64,000 nt of DNA, taken from Euzebyales bacterium. GTDB taxonomy: Bacteria > Actinomycetota > Nitriliruptoria > Euzebyales > JAHELV01. Position numbers and translations under genes: made by a program. This document shows, piece by piece, positions 12,170 to 20,993 of this stretch; position 1 is the stretch's first letter; each line of letters begins with the position of its first letter. The notes under the pieces are model-generated. The model did not search any database, was not told where the DNA came from, and saw only the letters and a list, made by a program, of their open reading frames with translations. The stretch lies in assembly GCA_036374135.1 (NCBI GenBank), contig DASUUK010000045.1:1-64000 (forward strand), written 5' to 3'.

Positions 12170-13336
12170 CTACAGCTTGGCGACCTGGTCGAACCCGAGC
12201 TCGACCGGGGTTTCGCGACCGAAGATCGAGACCAGCACCTTCAGCTTGCTCGCGTCGGCGTTGATCTCGCTGATCGTGCCGGTGAAGTCGGCGAACGGCC
12301 CCGACGTCACCCGGATGTTCTCGCTGATCTCGTAGTCGACCTTGGTGACGACGCTGGTCTCGCCCTCCTCGGGCTCCGCCAGGATCGCCTCGACCTCCCG
12401 GTACGACAGCGGCACGGGCCGTGCACCCGGCGGACCGACGAACCCGGTCACGGCGGGCGTGTTGCGCACGACGTACCAGGAGTCGTCGTCGAGGTCCATG
12501 CGGACGAGCACGTAGCCCGGGAACACCTTGCGCTTGACGTTCTGCTTCTTGCCGCCCTTGATCTCGACCGCGTCCTCGGTCGGGATGATCACCTCGAAGA
12601 TCTGGTCCTCCATGTTCATGGAGGTGATCCGGTTCTCCAGGTTCGCCTTCACCCGCTGCTCGTAGCCCGAGTACGTGTGCACGACGTAGTAGTCGCCGGG
12701 CAGCCGACGGAAGTCGGCGCGGGACGGGACGGTGGGCGCCGAGCCGTTGACGGCCTCGCCGTCAGCGGCTGGCTCGCCAGCGCCATCGGCGGTGGGGTCG
12801 GCCCCCGCGGCGTCGTCCGTCGTCACCGCCGCGTCGGCGGCCTCGGCGTCCGACTCGTCGGTCGCGGCGTCGGCCCGTAGATCGGCGCCGGTGGCCTGGT
12901 CGACGGTGTCCGCGCCCGCTACCGACAGCAGGTCGTCGAAGTCGTCGGCGTCGGCGACCTCGATGTCCTCCGCCGGCTCGTCAGACACGTCGGCGAGGGC
13001 GTCGTCGACCCCGTCGGGTCCGGGGGGCGACGGCACGCTGCCGCCGCTGTAGACCTCGTCGACGACGGGCGACGCCGTCAGCTCCGGCTCCTCGGTCGGG
13101 GACTCGAAGGTGGGGTCCGCGGCCGCATGCGACTCCGGGGACTCGGTCGCCTCGGCCATCGCCTCGGCCACGCGGGCGTCCTGATCCTCGGATGCCTCGC
13201 TGTAGTCCACCGGGGCGTCCGCCTCGGCCTCGGCCCGCGCGTCGGACACGGCGTCGTGGCCACCCGCGTCGACGTCGTCGGCGACACCAGGGTCGGGGTC
13301 GAAGACGTCGCTGTCGGTCTGTGGAGTGTCACTCAT
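12170..13336 (-). CDS. nusG: Transcription antitermination/pausing factor NusG with long acidic N-terminus
   Basis: NusG binds RNA polymerase and affects pausing, Rho action and coupling to ribosomes. The NGN domain starts near residue 215 ([20 protein letters not shown]) and the KOW domain fills about 330-388 ([16 protein letters not shown]). Before them lie about 210 residues rich in Asp, Glu, Ala and Pro with no fold I recognise. Actinobacterial NusG often carries an acidic leader, but this one is longer than the conserved protein. The start overlaps the secE stop (ATGA), as expected for a coupled pair, and the extension stays in frame throughout. Confidence 0.93.
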   Translation of the reverse strand: MSDTPQTDSDVFDPDPGVADDVDAGGHDAVSDARAEAEADAPVDYSEASEDQDARVAEAMAEATESPESHAAADPTFESPTEEPELTASPVVDEVYSGGSVPSPPGPDGVDDALADVSDEPAEDIEVADADDFDDLLSVAGADTVDQATGADLRADAATDESDAEAADAAVTTDDAAGADPTADGAGEPAADGEAVNGSAPTVPSRADFRRLPGDYYVVHTYSGYEQRVKANLENRITSMNMEDQIFEVIIPTEDAVEIKGGKKQNVKRKVFPGYVLVRMDLDDDSWYVVRNTPAVTGFVGPPGARPVPLSYREVEAILAEPEEGETSVVTKVDYEISENIRVTSGPFADFTGTISEINADASKLKVLVSIFGRETPVELGFDQVAKL

Positions 13337-13590
13337 CCGAACACCTGAAGCACGAACTGGCCGAACAACTGATCGAGGATCGCCACGAACACCGTGAGCA
13401 GCGTCACAGCGACGAGCACAACGAGGCTGTAGGACGCCACCTCACGACGCGACGGCCAGTTGACTCTGCGCAGCTCGAGCCGCACCTCGCGCAGGAACTG
13501 CGCGACGGAGGTGCGCTCGCGACGCGGTGGCGGCGGCGACGCGTCCATACGGCGGTGCTCGCCTTTCGTGTCGGCACTCTTGGATTGCAT
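13333..13590 (-). CDS. secE: Preprotein translocase subunit SecE
   Basis: Small essential subunit of the SecYEG channel. The 85 residues have a basic N-terminus, the family motif [19 protein letters not shown] (32-50) and one membrane helix (about 54-77). ATG at 13590 has GAGGAC six bases before it; the frame stays open further upstream, but that part is the tRNA-Trp gene. Its stop overlaps the nusG start by four bases. Confidence 0.95.
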   Translation of the reverse strand: MQSKSADTKGEHRRMDASPPPPRRERTSVAQFLREVRLELRRVNWPSRREVASYSLVVLVAVTLLTVFVAILDQLFGQFVLQVFG

Positions 13591-13654
13591 GTCTGTCCTC
13601 GTGTCCGTTCTCCGGCTACGCCGGTCGGGCCACGCGGGTCTCCGGCGGTGCGTC

Positions 13655-13730
13655 TGGCAGGGGCGGAGGGACTCGAACCCCCGACCTTCGGTTTTGGAGA
13701 CCGACGCTCTGCCAGTTGAGCTACGCCCCT
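13655..13730 (-). tRNA. tRNA-Trp (anticodon CCA)
   Basis: Cloverleaf of 73 bases plus encoded CCA (13657-13655). The acceptor strands are AGGGGCG/CGCCCCT with discriminator G, the anticodon loop is CTCCAAA and the T-loop is TTCGAGT. It lies 65 bases before secE on the same strand, as in the trpT-secE-nusG order of mycobacteria, and is probably cotranscribed. Confidence 0.97.
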
Positions 13731-13820
13731 GAGCGACGCCCACCACCCCGATGTACCGCGGGCACGGGCATCAAAGAACGCTCCGGAATCCGGAACTCGG
13801 GCCGGCAGCGCTGTCCGGCA

Positions 13821-13850
13821 AGTCTAGCCATCGCCCTGCGGCCCTGACAA
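13821..13850 (-). promoter_or_regulatory. Promoter for tRNA-Trp-secE-nusG-rplK-rplA
   Basis: On the minus strand TTGTCA (13850-13845) and TAGACT (13826-13821) are 18 bases apart, one of the best -35/-10 pairs in the window. It lies in the otherwise empty 203-base gap between hadB and tRNA-Trp. A start near 13813 leaves about 83 bases before the tRNA. Confidence 0.6.
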
Positions 13851-13933
13851 CCGGCCACTGGGCGACCGTAGCGCAGTGTGGGATCGCCGCAGAGCGGCGG
13901 CGCGCCCCGACCGACGTCACCCCGGCGGCGGCC

Positions 13934-14356
13934 TCACCGTAGCACCACCGCGCGCGACGTCCGCCGGTCGATCACCTTCGCGCCGTCGTCGAGTCGCGCC
14001 CAGATCGCGACGGTCGCGGTGTCCTCGGCCTCGTCCACGCCCGTGACCTCGCCGCCCAACGTCACGGTGGCACCGACCGGGCAGGCCGCACGGAACTGGC
14101 ACGACATGCTTCGCACCCTGCCGGCGTCCCCCAACCAGTCGGTCAACAGCGCCGACAGCAGGCCCATCGCGAGCATCCCGTGGGCGATCACGCCGCCGGT
14201 CGGGCTGAACGTCGCGGCGAACGCGGGGTCCCAGTGCAGGGGGTTGAGATCGCCGCTGACGCCCGCATAACGGATGAGCGTGGCCTGGTCGAGTGTCACC
14301 GTCCGCTCGGGCAGCGCGTCGCCCATCGCCAACCCACCGGCGCCAGGATCAGCCAT
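13934..14356 (-). CDS. hadB: (3R)-hydroxyacyl-ACP dehydratase, MaoC hot-dog subunit (HadB-like)
   Basis: Catalytic half of a two-subunit 3-hydroxyacyl-thioester dehydratase of fatty acid synthesis. The 140 residues hold the MaoC signature YAGVSGDLNPLHWDP, whose Asp and His are the expected catalytic pair, and GVIAHGMLAMG. It overlaps hadA by eight bases, so the two are translationally coupled. The position between rpmG and tRNA-Trp is the same as hadA-hadB-hadC in M. tuberculosis; no hadC is present. Mycolic acids cannot be inferred from this pair. Confidence 0.85.
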   Translation of the reverse strand: MADPGAGGLAMGDALPERTVTLDQATLIRYAGVSGDLNPLHWDPAFAATFSPTGGVIAHGMLAMGLLSALLTDWLGDAGRVRSMSCQFRAACPVGATVTLGGEVTGVDEAEDTATVAIWARLDDGAKVIDRRTSRAVVLR

Positions 14357-14795
14357 CGGCCTGCTCCCCGACGAACACCAGCCGGGATCGACTCGTCACG
14401 GCGGGAGTGCCGTCGGGTCGGGCGCACGCGACCTCGACCGTCAGCAGCTCCAGGTTCCGCATGGCGCGCAGATCAGCGATCGTCGGTGTGCAGACCAGCA
14501 CGTCGCCGACGCACACCGGCGTTGCGAACGTCAACTCCTGACCGCCGTGCATCACCCGGGCATGCGCCCCGAGCCCGGGATCTTCCATCACCAACGTCCA
14601 CGCCCGGGCGCCAGCGATGCAGGCGACGTAGGCGGGAGGCACGGCCAGCCCGGACATGTCGTGGTCCGGGGCGTCATCGTGGTAACGCTCGTCGGTGACG
14701 CCGGTGACGGCGGCGTACGACCGCACGTGCTCGCGCCCGACCTCGTAGCGGTAGGGCGCGTAGCGATGGCCGACCCGGTCGGCGTTCAACGGCAT
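14349..14795 (-). CDS. hadA: (3R)-hydroxyacyl-ACP dehydratase partner subunit (HadA-like)
   Basis: N-terminal-type MaoC (FAS1-dehydratase) subunit that binds the acyl chain and partners HadB. The 148 residues carry the family features VGREHVRSYAAVTGV, AVPPAYVACIAG and VMHGGQELTFATPVCVGD. The catalytic Asp/His motif is absent, as is normal for HadA. It begins 12 bases after infC and overlaps hadB, forming the tail of an rpmG-infC-hadA-hadB unit. Confidence 0.82.
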   Translation of the reverse strand: MPLNADRVGHRYAPYRYEVGREHVRSYAAVTGVTDERYHDDAPDHDMSGLAVPPAYVACIAGARAWTLVMEDPGLGAHARVMHGGQELTFATPVCVGDVLVCTPTIADLRAMRNLELLTVEVACARPDGTPAVTSRSRLVFVGEQADG

Positions 14796-14807
14796 CGACG
14801 GTCCGGG

Positions 14808-15326
14808 TCAGCTGCGGGCGGCGCGCGGACCCAGCACCATCGTGATGAACCGCCCCTCCATCGGCGACCGGGTCTCGACCTGACCGATGTCCGACAGCTC
14901 CTCCGCGAAGCGGTCGAGCAGACGGACGCCCATCTCCGGTCGCCGCAGCTCGCGGCGACGGAACATGATCTGCACCCGGACGGAGTGGCCCTCATCGAGG
15001 AACTTGCGGGCCTGACGCACCTTGGTCTCGAAGTCGTGGTCGTCGATCTTCGGGCGGAGCCGGACCGCCTTCTGGCCACCACCGCGCTGCTGCTTGCGGG
15101 CCTCGCGCTCGGCGCGCTCCTGTTCATACAGGTGCTTGCCGTAGTCCATGACCTTCGCCACCGGTGGGCTGGCGTTGGGCGCGACCTCCACGAGGTCGAG
15201 GTCGAGCGCCTTGGCCGCGTCGATTGCGATCTTGAGCGGCACAATGCCGACCTGCTTGCCCTCCGGTCCGATCAGGCGCACCTCTCGTGCGCGGATCTCC
15301 GTGTTCGTGGCGAGTCGTTCAGCCAA
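14808..15326 (-). CDS. infC: Translation initiation factor IF-3
   Basis: IF-3 checks initiator tRNA and the start codon on the 30S subunit. The 172 residues show both domains: IRAREVRLIGPEGKQVGIV at the N-terminus, VAPNASPPVAKVMDYGKHLYE before the linker, then the C-terminal domain (RPKIDDHDFETKVRQARKFL). The start is TTG at 15326, four bases after AGGAGG. Non-AUG starts on infC are known to support autoregulation in E. coli (AUU). Unusually, rpmI and rplT do not follow; hadA does. A palindromic stem-loop lies in the 280-base leader. Confidence 0.93.
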   Translation of the reverse strand: MAERLATNTEIRAREVRLIGPEGKQVGIVPLKIAIDAAKALDLDLVEVAPNASPPVAKVMDYGKHLYEQERAEREARKQQRGGGQKAVRLRPKIDDHDFETKVRQARKFLDEGHSVRVQIMFRRRELRRPEMGVRLLDRFAEELSDIGQVETRSPMEGRFITMVLGPRAARS

Positions 15327-15511
15327 AGATCCTCCTGGTGCCTACATGAGCTGAGTTGGTTTGGTTGTCGGACGGTGCCGCCCGCCCGGACAGTGGTCCG
15401 TTCTCAGGCGCACATGGTGGAGCCGGGACCCGCTGCGGATCATGCCCGCCGAGTCGGCCCACAGCGTGCATCATGATGCCGGACGCTGCGATCATTGTGC
15501 AGGGTCGACAA

Positions 15512-15545
15512 CACCCCGCCAAGACCCAGAATGGGCGGCGGGGTG
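15512..15545 (-). terminator. Stem-loop between rpmG and infC
   Basis: A perfect 9-bp stem (15512-15520 with 15537-15545, CACCCCGCC/GGCGGGGTG) with a 16-base loop lies 62 bases after the rpmG stop and about 190 bases before infC. No clear T-run follows. It could end rpmG transcripts or be part of an infC leader control. Confidence 0.4.
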
Positions 15546-15606
15546 ACGATGCTGCGACGTGTCGGTGAAACTGCGCTGCGACGTTGCGAGCTGCGGTGCC
15601 TCGACG

Positions 15607-15771
15607 TCACCGCGTTTCGCGATGCGGCTGGTGCTGGTTGCAGCGTGGGCAGTACTTTCGCAGCTCGAGCCGCTCGCGCTGGTTGTGACGGTTCTTCGAT
15701 GTGATGTAGTTGCGCTCCTTGCACACGGTGCATGCAAGGGTGATCTTCGGGCGCGTGTCGCTCTTGGGCAT
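15607..15771 (-). CDS. rpmG: 50S ribosomal protein L33 (zinc-binding form)
   Basis: A 54-residue ribosomal protein with two CxxC pairs (Cys14/17 and Cys41/44), so this is the zinc-binding form. Characteristic stretches are [17 protein letters not shown] and [14 protein letters not shown] at 15771 has only a weak GAGAG site. A TAGGCT -10-like hexamer at 15845-15840 may serve it. The position ahead of the had genes matches rpmG2 of M. tuberculosis. Confidence 0.93.
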   Translation of the reverse strand: MPKSDTRPKITLACTVCKERNYITSKNRHNQRERLELRKYCPRCNQHQPHRETR

Positions 15772-15975
15772 GGCTCTCTCTCGACGGGACCTGGCGGCGG
15801 TGCGATGACGTGAATGTGCCGACGACGGCCAGGGACGCAAGCCTAACCCCACCGGCACGTGGTCGCACATCGGGCGGTCAGCTCGTGGCGGCGCCGGATG
15901 GGATCACGGTACGCCGTTCGGGACGGCGGTTGGCACCGCCCCGGTCCGCCGGGCGTCCTGGGCTCGCGCATGCGT

Positions 15976-15981
15976 TACGGT
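15976..15981 (+). promoter_or_regulatory. -10 element for uORF/LLM gene
   Basis: TACGGT ends eight bases before the ATG of the small upstream ORF at 15990, so the transcript would start at or next to that codon (leaderless). No good -35 is seen. The same spacing, seven bases, recurs before three menaquinone-region genes. Confidence 0.4.
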
Positions 15982-15989
15982 CACCGACG

Positions 15990-16016
15990 ATGGCAGCCGC
16001 GCGATCGGATCACTGA
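15990..16016 (+). CDS. 8-codon leaderless upstream ORF (MAARSDH)
   Basis: ATG at 15990 opens a reading frame of seven amino acids whose TGA (16014-16016) shares one base with the ATG of the downstream oxidoreductase (TGATG). That gene has no ribosome-binding site of its own, so ribosomes finishing this peptide could restart on it. Whether it is translated is unproven; the case rests on the -10 position and the exact stop/start overlap. Confidence 0.35.
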   Translation: MAAARSDH

Positions 16017-16879
16017 TGGATGTCGGAGTCGGGCTCCCGAACGCGCTGGCCAGCGTGCGCGGACGCGCGCTCGTGACCTGGGCGCGCGCAGCTGACGAAC
16101 GGGGCTTCTCGGTGCTCGGCACCATCGGGCGGGTCGTGTTCGACACCCACGAGGAGCTGATCGCCTTCGCCGCGGCCGGCGCGGTCACCGAGCGGATCCA
16201 CCTCATGTCGACGGTCATGGTGGGCCCGGTCCGGCAGGCCGCGCTGCTGGCCAAGCAGGCTGCGACGCTCGACCACATCGCCGAGGGACGCTTCCGCCTC
16301 GGCATGGGCGTCGGCGGCCGACCCGATGACTACGCCGTGATGGGCCGCGACTTCTACGAACGCGGCGCGCTGTTCGACGCGCAACTCGACGCGCTGTCCG
16401 CAACGTGGCGGGGCGAACCGATCGGGGGCGCCGACACCGCGATCGGGCCGCTGCCGTTCACGGAGGGCGGCCCGCCGATCGTGCTCGGCGGATCCAGTCC
16501 GAAGGCGCTGCGCCGCGTAGGCGAGCGCGCCGATGCCTACGTCGCCCCGCCGGCTCCGGCGCCGCACGTCGCCCAGATGTACGAGACCGTCCGTCGGCAC
16601 GCCGCCAGCGCCGGCCGCCCCGCACCACGCCTGCTCAGCGCCCGCTACTTCGCGCTCGGCGACGAGGTCGACGACGAGGTGCGGCACAACGTGTCCACCT
16701 ACTACGCCTTCGGCGGTCCGGACTTCGTCGACCGGGTGCACGCCAGCGTGCTGCGCACCCCGGACGACATCAACACGGCACTACGGGAACTGTCCGACGC
16801 GGGCGTCGAAGAGGTCTGCCTCTGGCCGATGGCCGCCGACCTCTCCCAACTCCACGCCCTCGCCGACCACACCCTCTAG
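16016..16879 (+). CDS. LLM-class (luciferase-like) oxidoreductase, probably F420-dependent
   Basis: The 287 residues form a TIM-barrel luciferase-like protein: MDVGVGLPNAL start, TERIHLMSTVMVGPVRQAALLAKQ, LDHIAEGRFRLGMGVGGRPDDY and GGPPIVLGGSSPKALRRVGERAD. In actinobacteria most such proteins use coenzyme F420, but cofactor and substrate cannot be read from sequence. The ATG has no Shine-Dalgarno and overlaps the stop of a tiny upstream ORF. It is the only plus-strand gene in this stretch and converges on tuf. Confidence 0.8.
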   Translation: MDVGVGLPNALASVRGRALVTWARAADERGFSVLGTIGRVVFDTHEELIAFAAAGAVTERIHLMSTVMVGPVRQAALLAKQAATLDHIAEGRFRLGMGVGGRPDDYAVMGRDFYERGALFDAQLDALSATWRGEPIGGADTAIGPLPFTEGGPPIVLGGSSPKALRRVGERADAYVAPPAPAPHVAQMYETVRRHAASAGRPAPRLLSARYFALGDEVDDEVRHNVSTYYAFGGPDFVDRVHASVLRTPDDINTALRELSDAGVEEVCLWPMAADLSQLHALADHTL

Positions 16880-16912
16880 CCTGCACTTCGCGATCCGCGC
16901 GGGCTAGAGGGT
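16871..16912 (+). terminator. Terminator hairpin overlapping the LLM stop codon
   Basis: An 11-bp perfect inverted repeat (16871-16881 ACCCTCTAGCC with 16902-16912) brackets the end of the LLM gene, with its TAG inside the left arm. The 20-base loop is itself GC-rich. No T-run follows, but the position fits a terminator, perhaps bidirectional toward tuf. Confidence 0.5.
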
Positions 16913-16929
16913 CCGAGGGTCCATCACAT

Positions 16930-17026
16930 ACGACGGCCGTCGGCGGCGTGAAGGCGACTCGGGGTGCCCGAGCCCCAGGCGAGGGCGGGGTCCCTGCTGG
17001 AGCGGAGCGCCGTTGACGGCCGTCGT
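16930..17026 (+). repeat. Family-2 structured repeat, copy A
   Basis: A conserved core (16954-17005, beginning GCGACTCGGGGTG and ending GGGGTCCCTGCTGGAGCGG) is closed by 19-base arms (16930-16948 and 17008-17026). Read as RNA in this orientation every arm position can pair, two of them as G-U. Inside the core, CTCGGG/CCCGAG and GCC/GGC form small hairpins. Copies B and C have the same core but different arms. It lies between the convergent LLM gene and tuf. Confidence 0.7.
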
Positions 17027-17028
17027 CG

Positions 17029-17054
17029 CGGGGTCCCTGCTGGAGCCGGAGCAC
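17029..17054 (+). repeat. Family-2 repeat, partial copy (3' end only)
   Basis: The 3' part of the family-2 core, GGGGTCCCTGCTGGAGCC, recurs directly after copy A without the 5' half. Its ending (CCGGAGCA) matches copy B rather than copy A. It lies 19 bases from the tuf stop. Confidence 0.6.
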
Positions 17055-17072
17055 CGACCGACGATCACCGAA

Positions 17073-18260
<1,188 letters not shown>

Positions 18261-18361
18261 GACAGCGTTCCCTTCAACGTGGTGCAGTTGGTGGTGTGAC
18301 CCGGACGGGAGACGGATCATACGCCTTCGCGACCCACCGCGGTCGCCACCGTGTGATCTCG

Positions 18362-18433
18362 TAGCGGCGGGTGGACTCGAACCACCGACACAGCGATTAT
18401 GAGCCGCTTGCTCTACCTCTGAGCTACGCCGCC
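18362..18433 (-). tRNA. tRNA-Met (anticodon CAT)
   Basis: A 72-base cloverleaf with anticodon loop CTCATAA, T-loop TTCGAGT and acceptor GGCGGCG/CGCCGCT with discriminator A; CCA is not encoded. The paired first base (G-U wobble) and general sequence suggest the elongator form, not the initiator. It lies 101 bases before tuf on the same strand, after tRNA-Thr. Confidence 0.93.
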
Positions 18434-18499
18434 GGGGAATGCTGCCCGTCCGGGCGACCCGCACCCGATGCCCGCGTCCGCGGGCGCCGTGCCGAGTCG

Positions 18500-18572
18500 A
18501 GCCCCCCAACGGAATCGAACCGTTGACCTTCTCCTTACCATGGAGACGCTCTGCCGACTGAGCTAGGGGGGC
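18500..18572 (-). tRNA. tRNA-Thr (anticodon GGT)
   Basis: A 73-base cloverleaf: acceptor GCCCCCC/GGGGGGC with discriminator T, anticodon stem TCTCC/GGAGA around ATGGTAA, and T-arm AACGG-TTCGATT-CCGTT. CCA is not encoded. It is the first gene of the Thr-Met-tuf set; a -10-like TACTGT lies at 18590-18585, close to the divergent PH-domain gene. Confidence 0.95.
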
Positions 18573-18601
18573 GGATGGAACGACAGTATGAAGGCCCCCA
18601 T

Positions 18602-19102
18602 GTGACGCCGCAACCTACCCGCGACGCCGTGACCACACCCGTCGAGGCGATGCGCCCGCTCGACCCGCGCGTCCGTGCGATGTGGTGGACGACGAGCGCG
18701 ATCACGCTGCTGGTGGTGCTGGTCGGCGCGGCCGCGGCGGGCTTGATCCTGCGCGACGGGTGGGGCGGCCTGCCGCCGCTGATCGTGTTGACGGCCGGCG
18801 TGCCGACCGCCGTGCTCGTTCCCTGGCTGCGCTACCGGCGGTGGCGGTTCGCCCTGCGCGACGACGATCTCTGGATCCGACGCGGCGTGGTCTGGCGGAG
18901 CACGAGCGTCATCCCCTACGCCCGCCTGCAGTTCGTCGACACCATCCAGGGACCGCTGGACCGCCTGTTCGGCCTGTCACAGCTGGTCGTGCACACCGCC
19001 GCGCCGGGAACATCGGGACAGCTGCCGGGCCTGGCATCCGCTGAGGCGGAGGCGCTGCGCGAGCGGCTCGCACACGTGCGGCAGTCGGCGCCCGATGTCT
19101 GA
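18602..19102 (+). CDS. Membrane protein with bacterial PH domain (YdbS-like)
   Basis: The 166 residues have two membrane helices (about 27-49 and 58-77) followed by one bacterial PH domain with the family stretch [23 protein letters not shown]. Function is not established for the family; B. subtilis YdbS/YdbT are comparable. GTG at 18602 was chosen because a TATGAA hexamer ends nine bases before it (leaderless). An ATG at 18575 would overlap the tRNA-Thr promoter zone, and ATG 18650 is also possible. It overlaps the next gene by eight bases, implying one complex. Confidence 0.75.
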   Translation: MTPQPTRDAVTTPVEAMRPLDPRVRAMWWTTSAITLLVVLVGAAAAGLILRDGWGGLPPLIVLTAGVPTAVLVPWLRYRRWRFALRDDDLWIRRGVVWRSTSVIPYARLQFVDTIQGPLDRLFGLSQLVVHTAAPGTSGQLPGLASAEAEALRERLAHVRQSAPDV

Positions 19103-20681
19103 GGACGCCGCGCCGGACGCCGGATGGACGACAGACCGCGGGTGGTCGGTCACCGCGGACGACGACCACGACCCTGACGGCGACCCGACGATCGCCCCGG
19201 CGGACGAACGTCCACGGCTGGGCGGGCGGCTGCATCCCAGCGTGATCGCGGTCTGGAGCGTCCGCGGGCTCGCTCCCCTGGCCGCCGTCTGGATCGCCTC
19301 TGACGCCGGGGACGTCGTGTTCGGCATCATGCTCCTCATCCTGCTGCTGGGCGGATCCTGGATGCGCTGGCTGCGGTTCACGTGGCGGGTCGAGCGTGGG
19401 CACCTCGTCATCGAGCGCGGGCTGTTGCAGCGGACACGCCGGGTCATCCCACTGGCGCGCATCCAGGCGGTCCAGACCGTCCGCAAGGTGCAACACCGCG
19501 TGTTCGGCGTCGTCGGCCTCCGTGTCGAGGCGATCGGTGGGTCCGAGACGGAGGGGCAGCTCGACGCGCTCAGCGTCGATCTCGCCCGCGACGTCCAGCA
19601 GGCGCTGTTGCGGCAGGAGCCGGCCGAACAGGCGACGACCAGCACCGAGCGGGCGGATGCGGGCGACAGGCCGGTCACGTCACTGGTCATCGACGAGGCG
19701 CCACCGGGCACCGTGATCGCGCAGTGCCCGCCCGCGAGGTTGCTGCTGGCCGGCCTCACCGGTGGACGTGTCGGCGTGGCGGCGGCGCTGATCGGCCTGG
19801 CCGAACAGTTCTACGGCCAACGGATCGCGGAGACGGCGCTGTCGGCACCGCAGAGGTACGGCCTGCGCACGGCACTCGTCTTCGTCGCACTCGGCATCGT
19901 CGCGGCGTTCGTGCTGTCGGTGGCCGCGACCGCCGTCACGTACTGGGACTTCACCGTCCGCCGCGACGGTGGACTGCTGCGCCTGCACCGCGGCCTGCTC
20001 GACGAACGACGGGACACCGTGCCGCTCACCCGCGTGCAGACGGTCACGGTCGAGCAGAACATCCTGCGCCGCGCGTTCGGGCTTGCGGCCGTGAGGATGA
20101 CGGTCGCGGGACGGGCGGGCGACGACGCGGGAGTGACGGGCACCCTCCTGCCGATCGGCAGCCTGGGCCAGGCGCTCCGGCTCGTCGACGAGGCGTGGGA
20201 CCACACCGACATGACGATGGTCGACCTGCACCCCATGCCGATCGCCGCGCGCAGCCGCCGGCTCGTGCGGGCGGCGACCGTCACCGTCGCGCTCACCGCC
20301 GCCGTGTGGCCGTTCGCAGGCGCTGGTGCCGCCCTGGTGGCGAGTGCGGCTGTCGCCGTGCTGGGCACGCTGGTCGCGCTGGCGTCGTACCGGTCGCTCG
20401 GGTGGGCGGTCGAGGGCGATGTGGTCATGGCGCGATCCGGCTGGCTCGTCCGTCGGCTGAGCGTCACGCCCGTGGGAGCGCTGCAGAGCGTGCGCCTGTC
20501 CAGCTCCCCGTTCCAGCGCCGTCGGGGGCTGGCGACGCTCCGGCTCGAGATCGCACGGTCCCGCGGAGGGCGCGATCCCCGGCTGATCGATCTGACCGCT
20601 GCCGACGCTGGCGACCTGCAGGCCCGACTCGCCATCGAGACCGTACGAGCGCGGTCCGACGTCGCCGATCCCAGACGCTGA
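19095..20681 (+). CDS. Membrane protein with three bacterial PH domains (YdbT-like)
   Basis: The 528 residues begin with about 50 mainly acidic residues. Membrane helix pairs alternate with PH-type domains near 95-170, 285-360 and 430-520, each with the repeated signature (VIPLARIQAVQTVRKVQHRVFG, VPLTRVQTVTVEQNILRRAFG, VTPVGALQSVRLSSSPFQRR). This is the layout of YdbT, which pairs with a YdbS-like protein as here. The start overlaps the preceding gene by eight bases. The biochemical role is unknown. Confidence 0.78.
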   Translation: MSEDAAPDAGWTTDRGWSVTADDDHDPDGDPTIAPADERPRLGGRLHPSVIAVWSVRGLAPLAAVWIASDAGDVVFGIMLLILLLGGSWMRWLRFTWRVERGHLVIERGLLQRTRRVIPLARIQAVQTVRKVQHRVFGVVGLRVEAIGGSETEGQLDALSVDLARDVQQALLRQEPAEQATTSTERADAGDRPVTSLVIDEAPPGTVIAQCPPARLLLAGLTGGRVGVAAALIGLAEQFYGQRIAETALSAPQRYGLRTALVFVALGIVAAFVLSVAATAVTYWDFTVRRDGGLLRLHRGLLDERRDTVPLTRVQTVTVEQNILRRAFGLAAVRMTVAGRAGDDAGVTGTLLPIGSLGQALRLVDEAWDHTDMTMVDLHPMPIAARSRRLVRAATVTVALTAAVWPFAGAGAALVASAAVAVLGTLVALASYRSLGWAVEGDVVMARSGWLVRRLSVTPVGALQSVRLSSSPFQRRRGLATLRLEIARSRGGRDPRLIDLTAADAGDLQARLAIETVRARSDVADPRR

Positions 20682-20721
20682 CGGCGCCGGATCATCGTTC
20701 ACACGACCTCCCCGGGCAGGT

Positions 20722-20751
20722 TGCGCGTGCCCGTGGTGACGACCTAGGCTT
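20722..20751 (+). promoter_or_regulatory. Promoter for tRNA-Tyr
   Basis: TTGCGC (20722-20727) and TAGGCT (20746-20751) are 18 bases apart; the transcript would start about five bases before the tRNA. This is a compact stable-RNA promoter. Confidence 0.55.
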
Positions 20752-20762
20752 GCCCGCACCTG

Positions 20763-20844
20763 GGTGGGATGCCCGAGTGGCCAAAGGGACCTGACTGTAA
20801 ATCAGGCGGCTCAGCCTTCGAAGGTTCGAATCCTTCTCCCACCA
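20763..20844 (+). tRNA. tRNA-Tyr (anticodon GTA)
   Basis: An 82-base class II tRNA with long variable arm, anticodon loop CTGTAAA, T-loop TTCGAAT, and acceptor GGTGGGA/TCCCACC with discriminator A. CCA is not encoded. It stands alone between the PH-domain genes and yajQ. Confidence 0.96.
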
Positions 20845-20993
20845 CGTACAGACGTGTCGGTCGACCTGACGCCTGCATGCGGGTCCGGTACGTTCCGACG
20901 TCGCGCGACCGTCGTCGCACCTCCGGCCGCGATGCACCGCGTGGACGACGGGCGCCGGGTCGACGCACGACAGCGAGGACGTAGGAGCCAGCG

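Noticed and set aside
14735-14755. Another family-1 repeat copy in hadA (CTCGTAGCGGTAGG)
   Set aside because: It lies inside coding sequence, lacks complementary arms, and the similarity is short enough to arise by chance.
16954-17005. TPP riboswitch, because of CTCGGGGTGCC in the family-2 core
   Set aside because: The hallmark CTGAGA and the second thiamine-sensing strand are absent, copies lie between convergent genes or in both orientations, and no thiamine gene is near.
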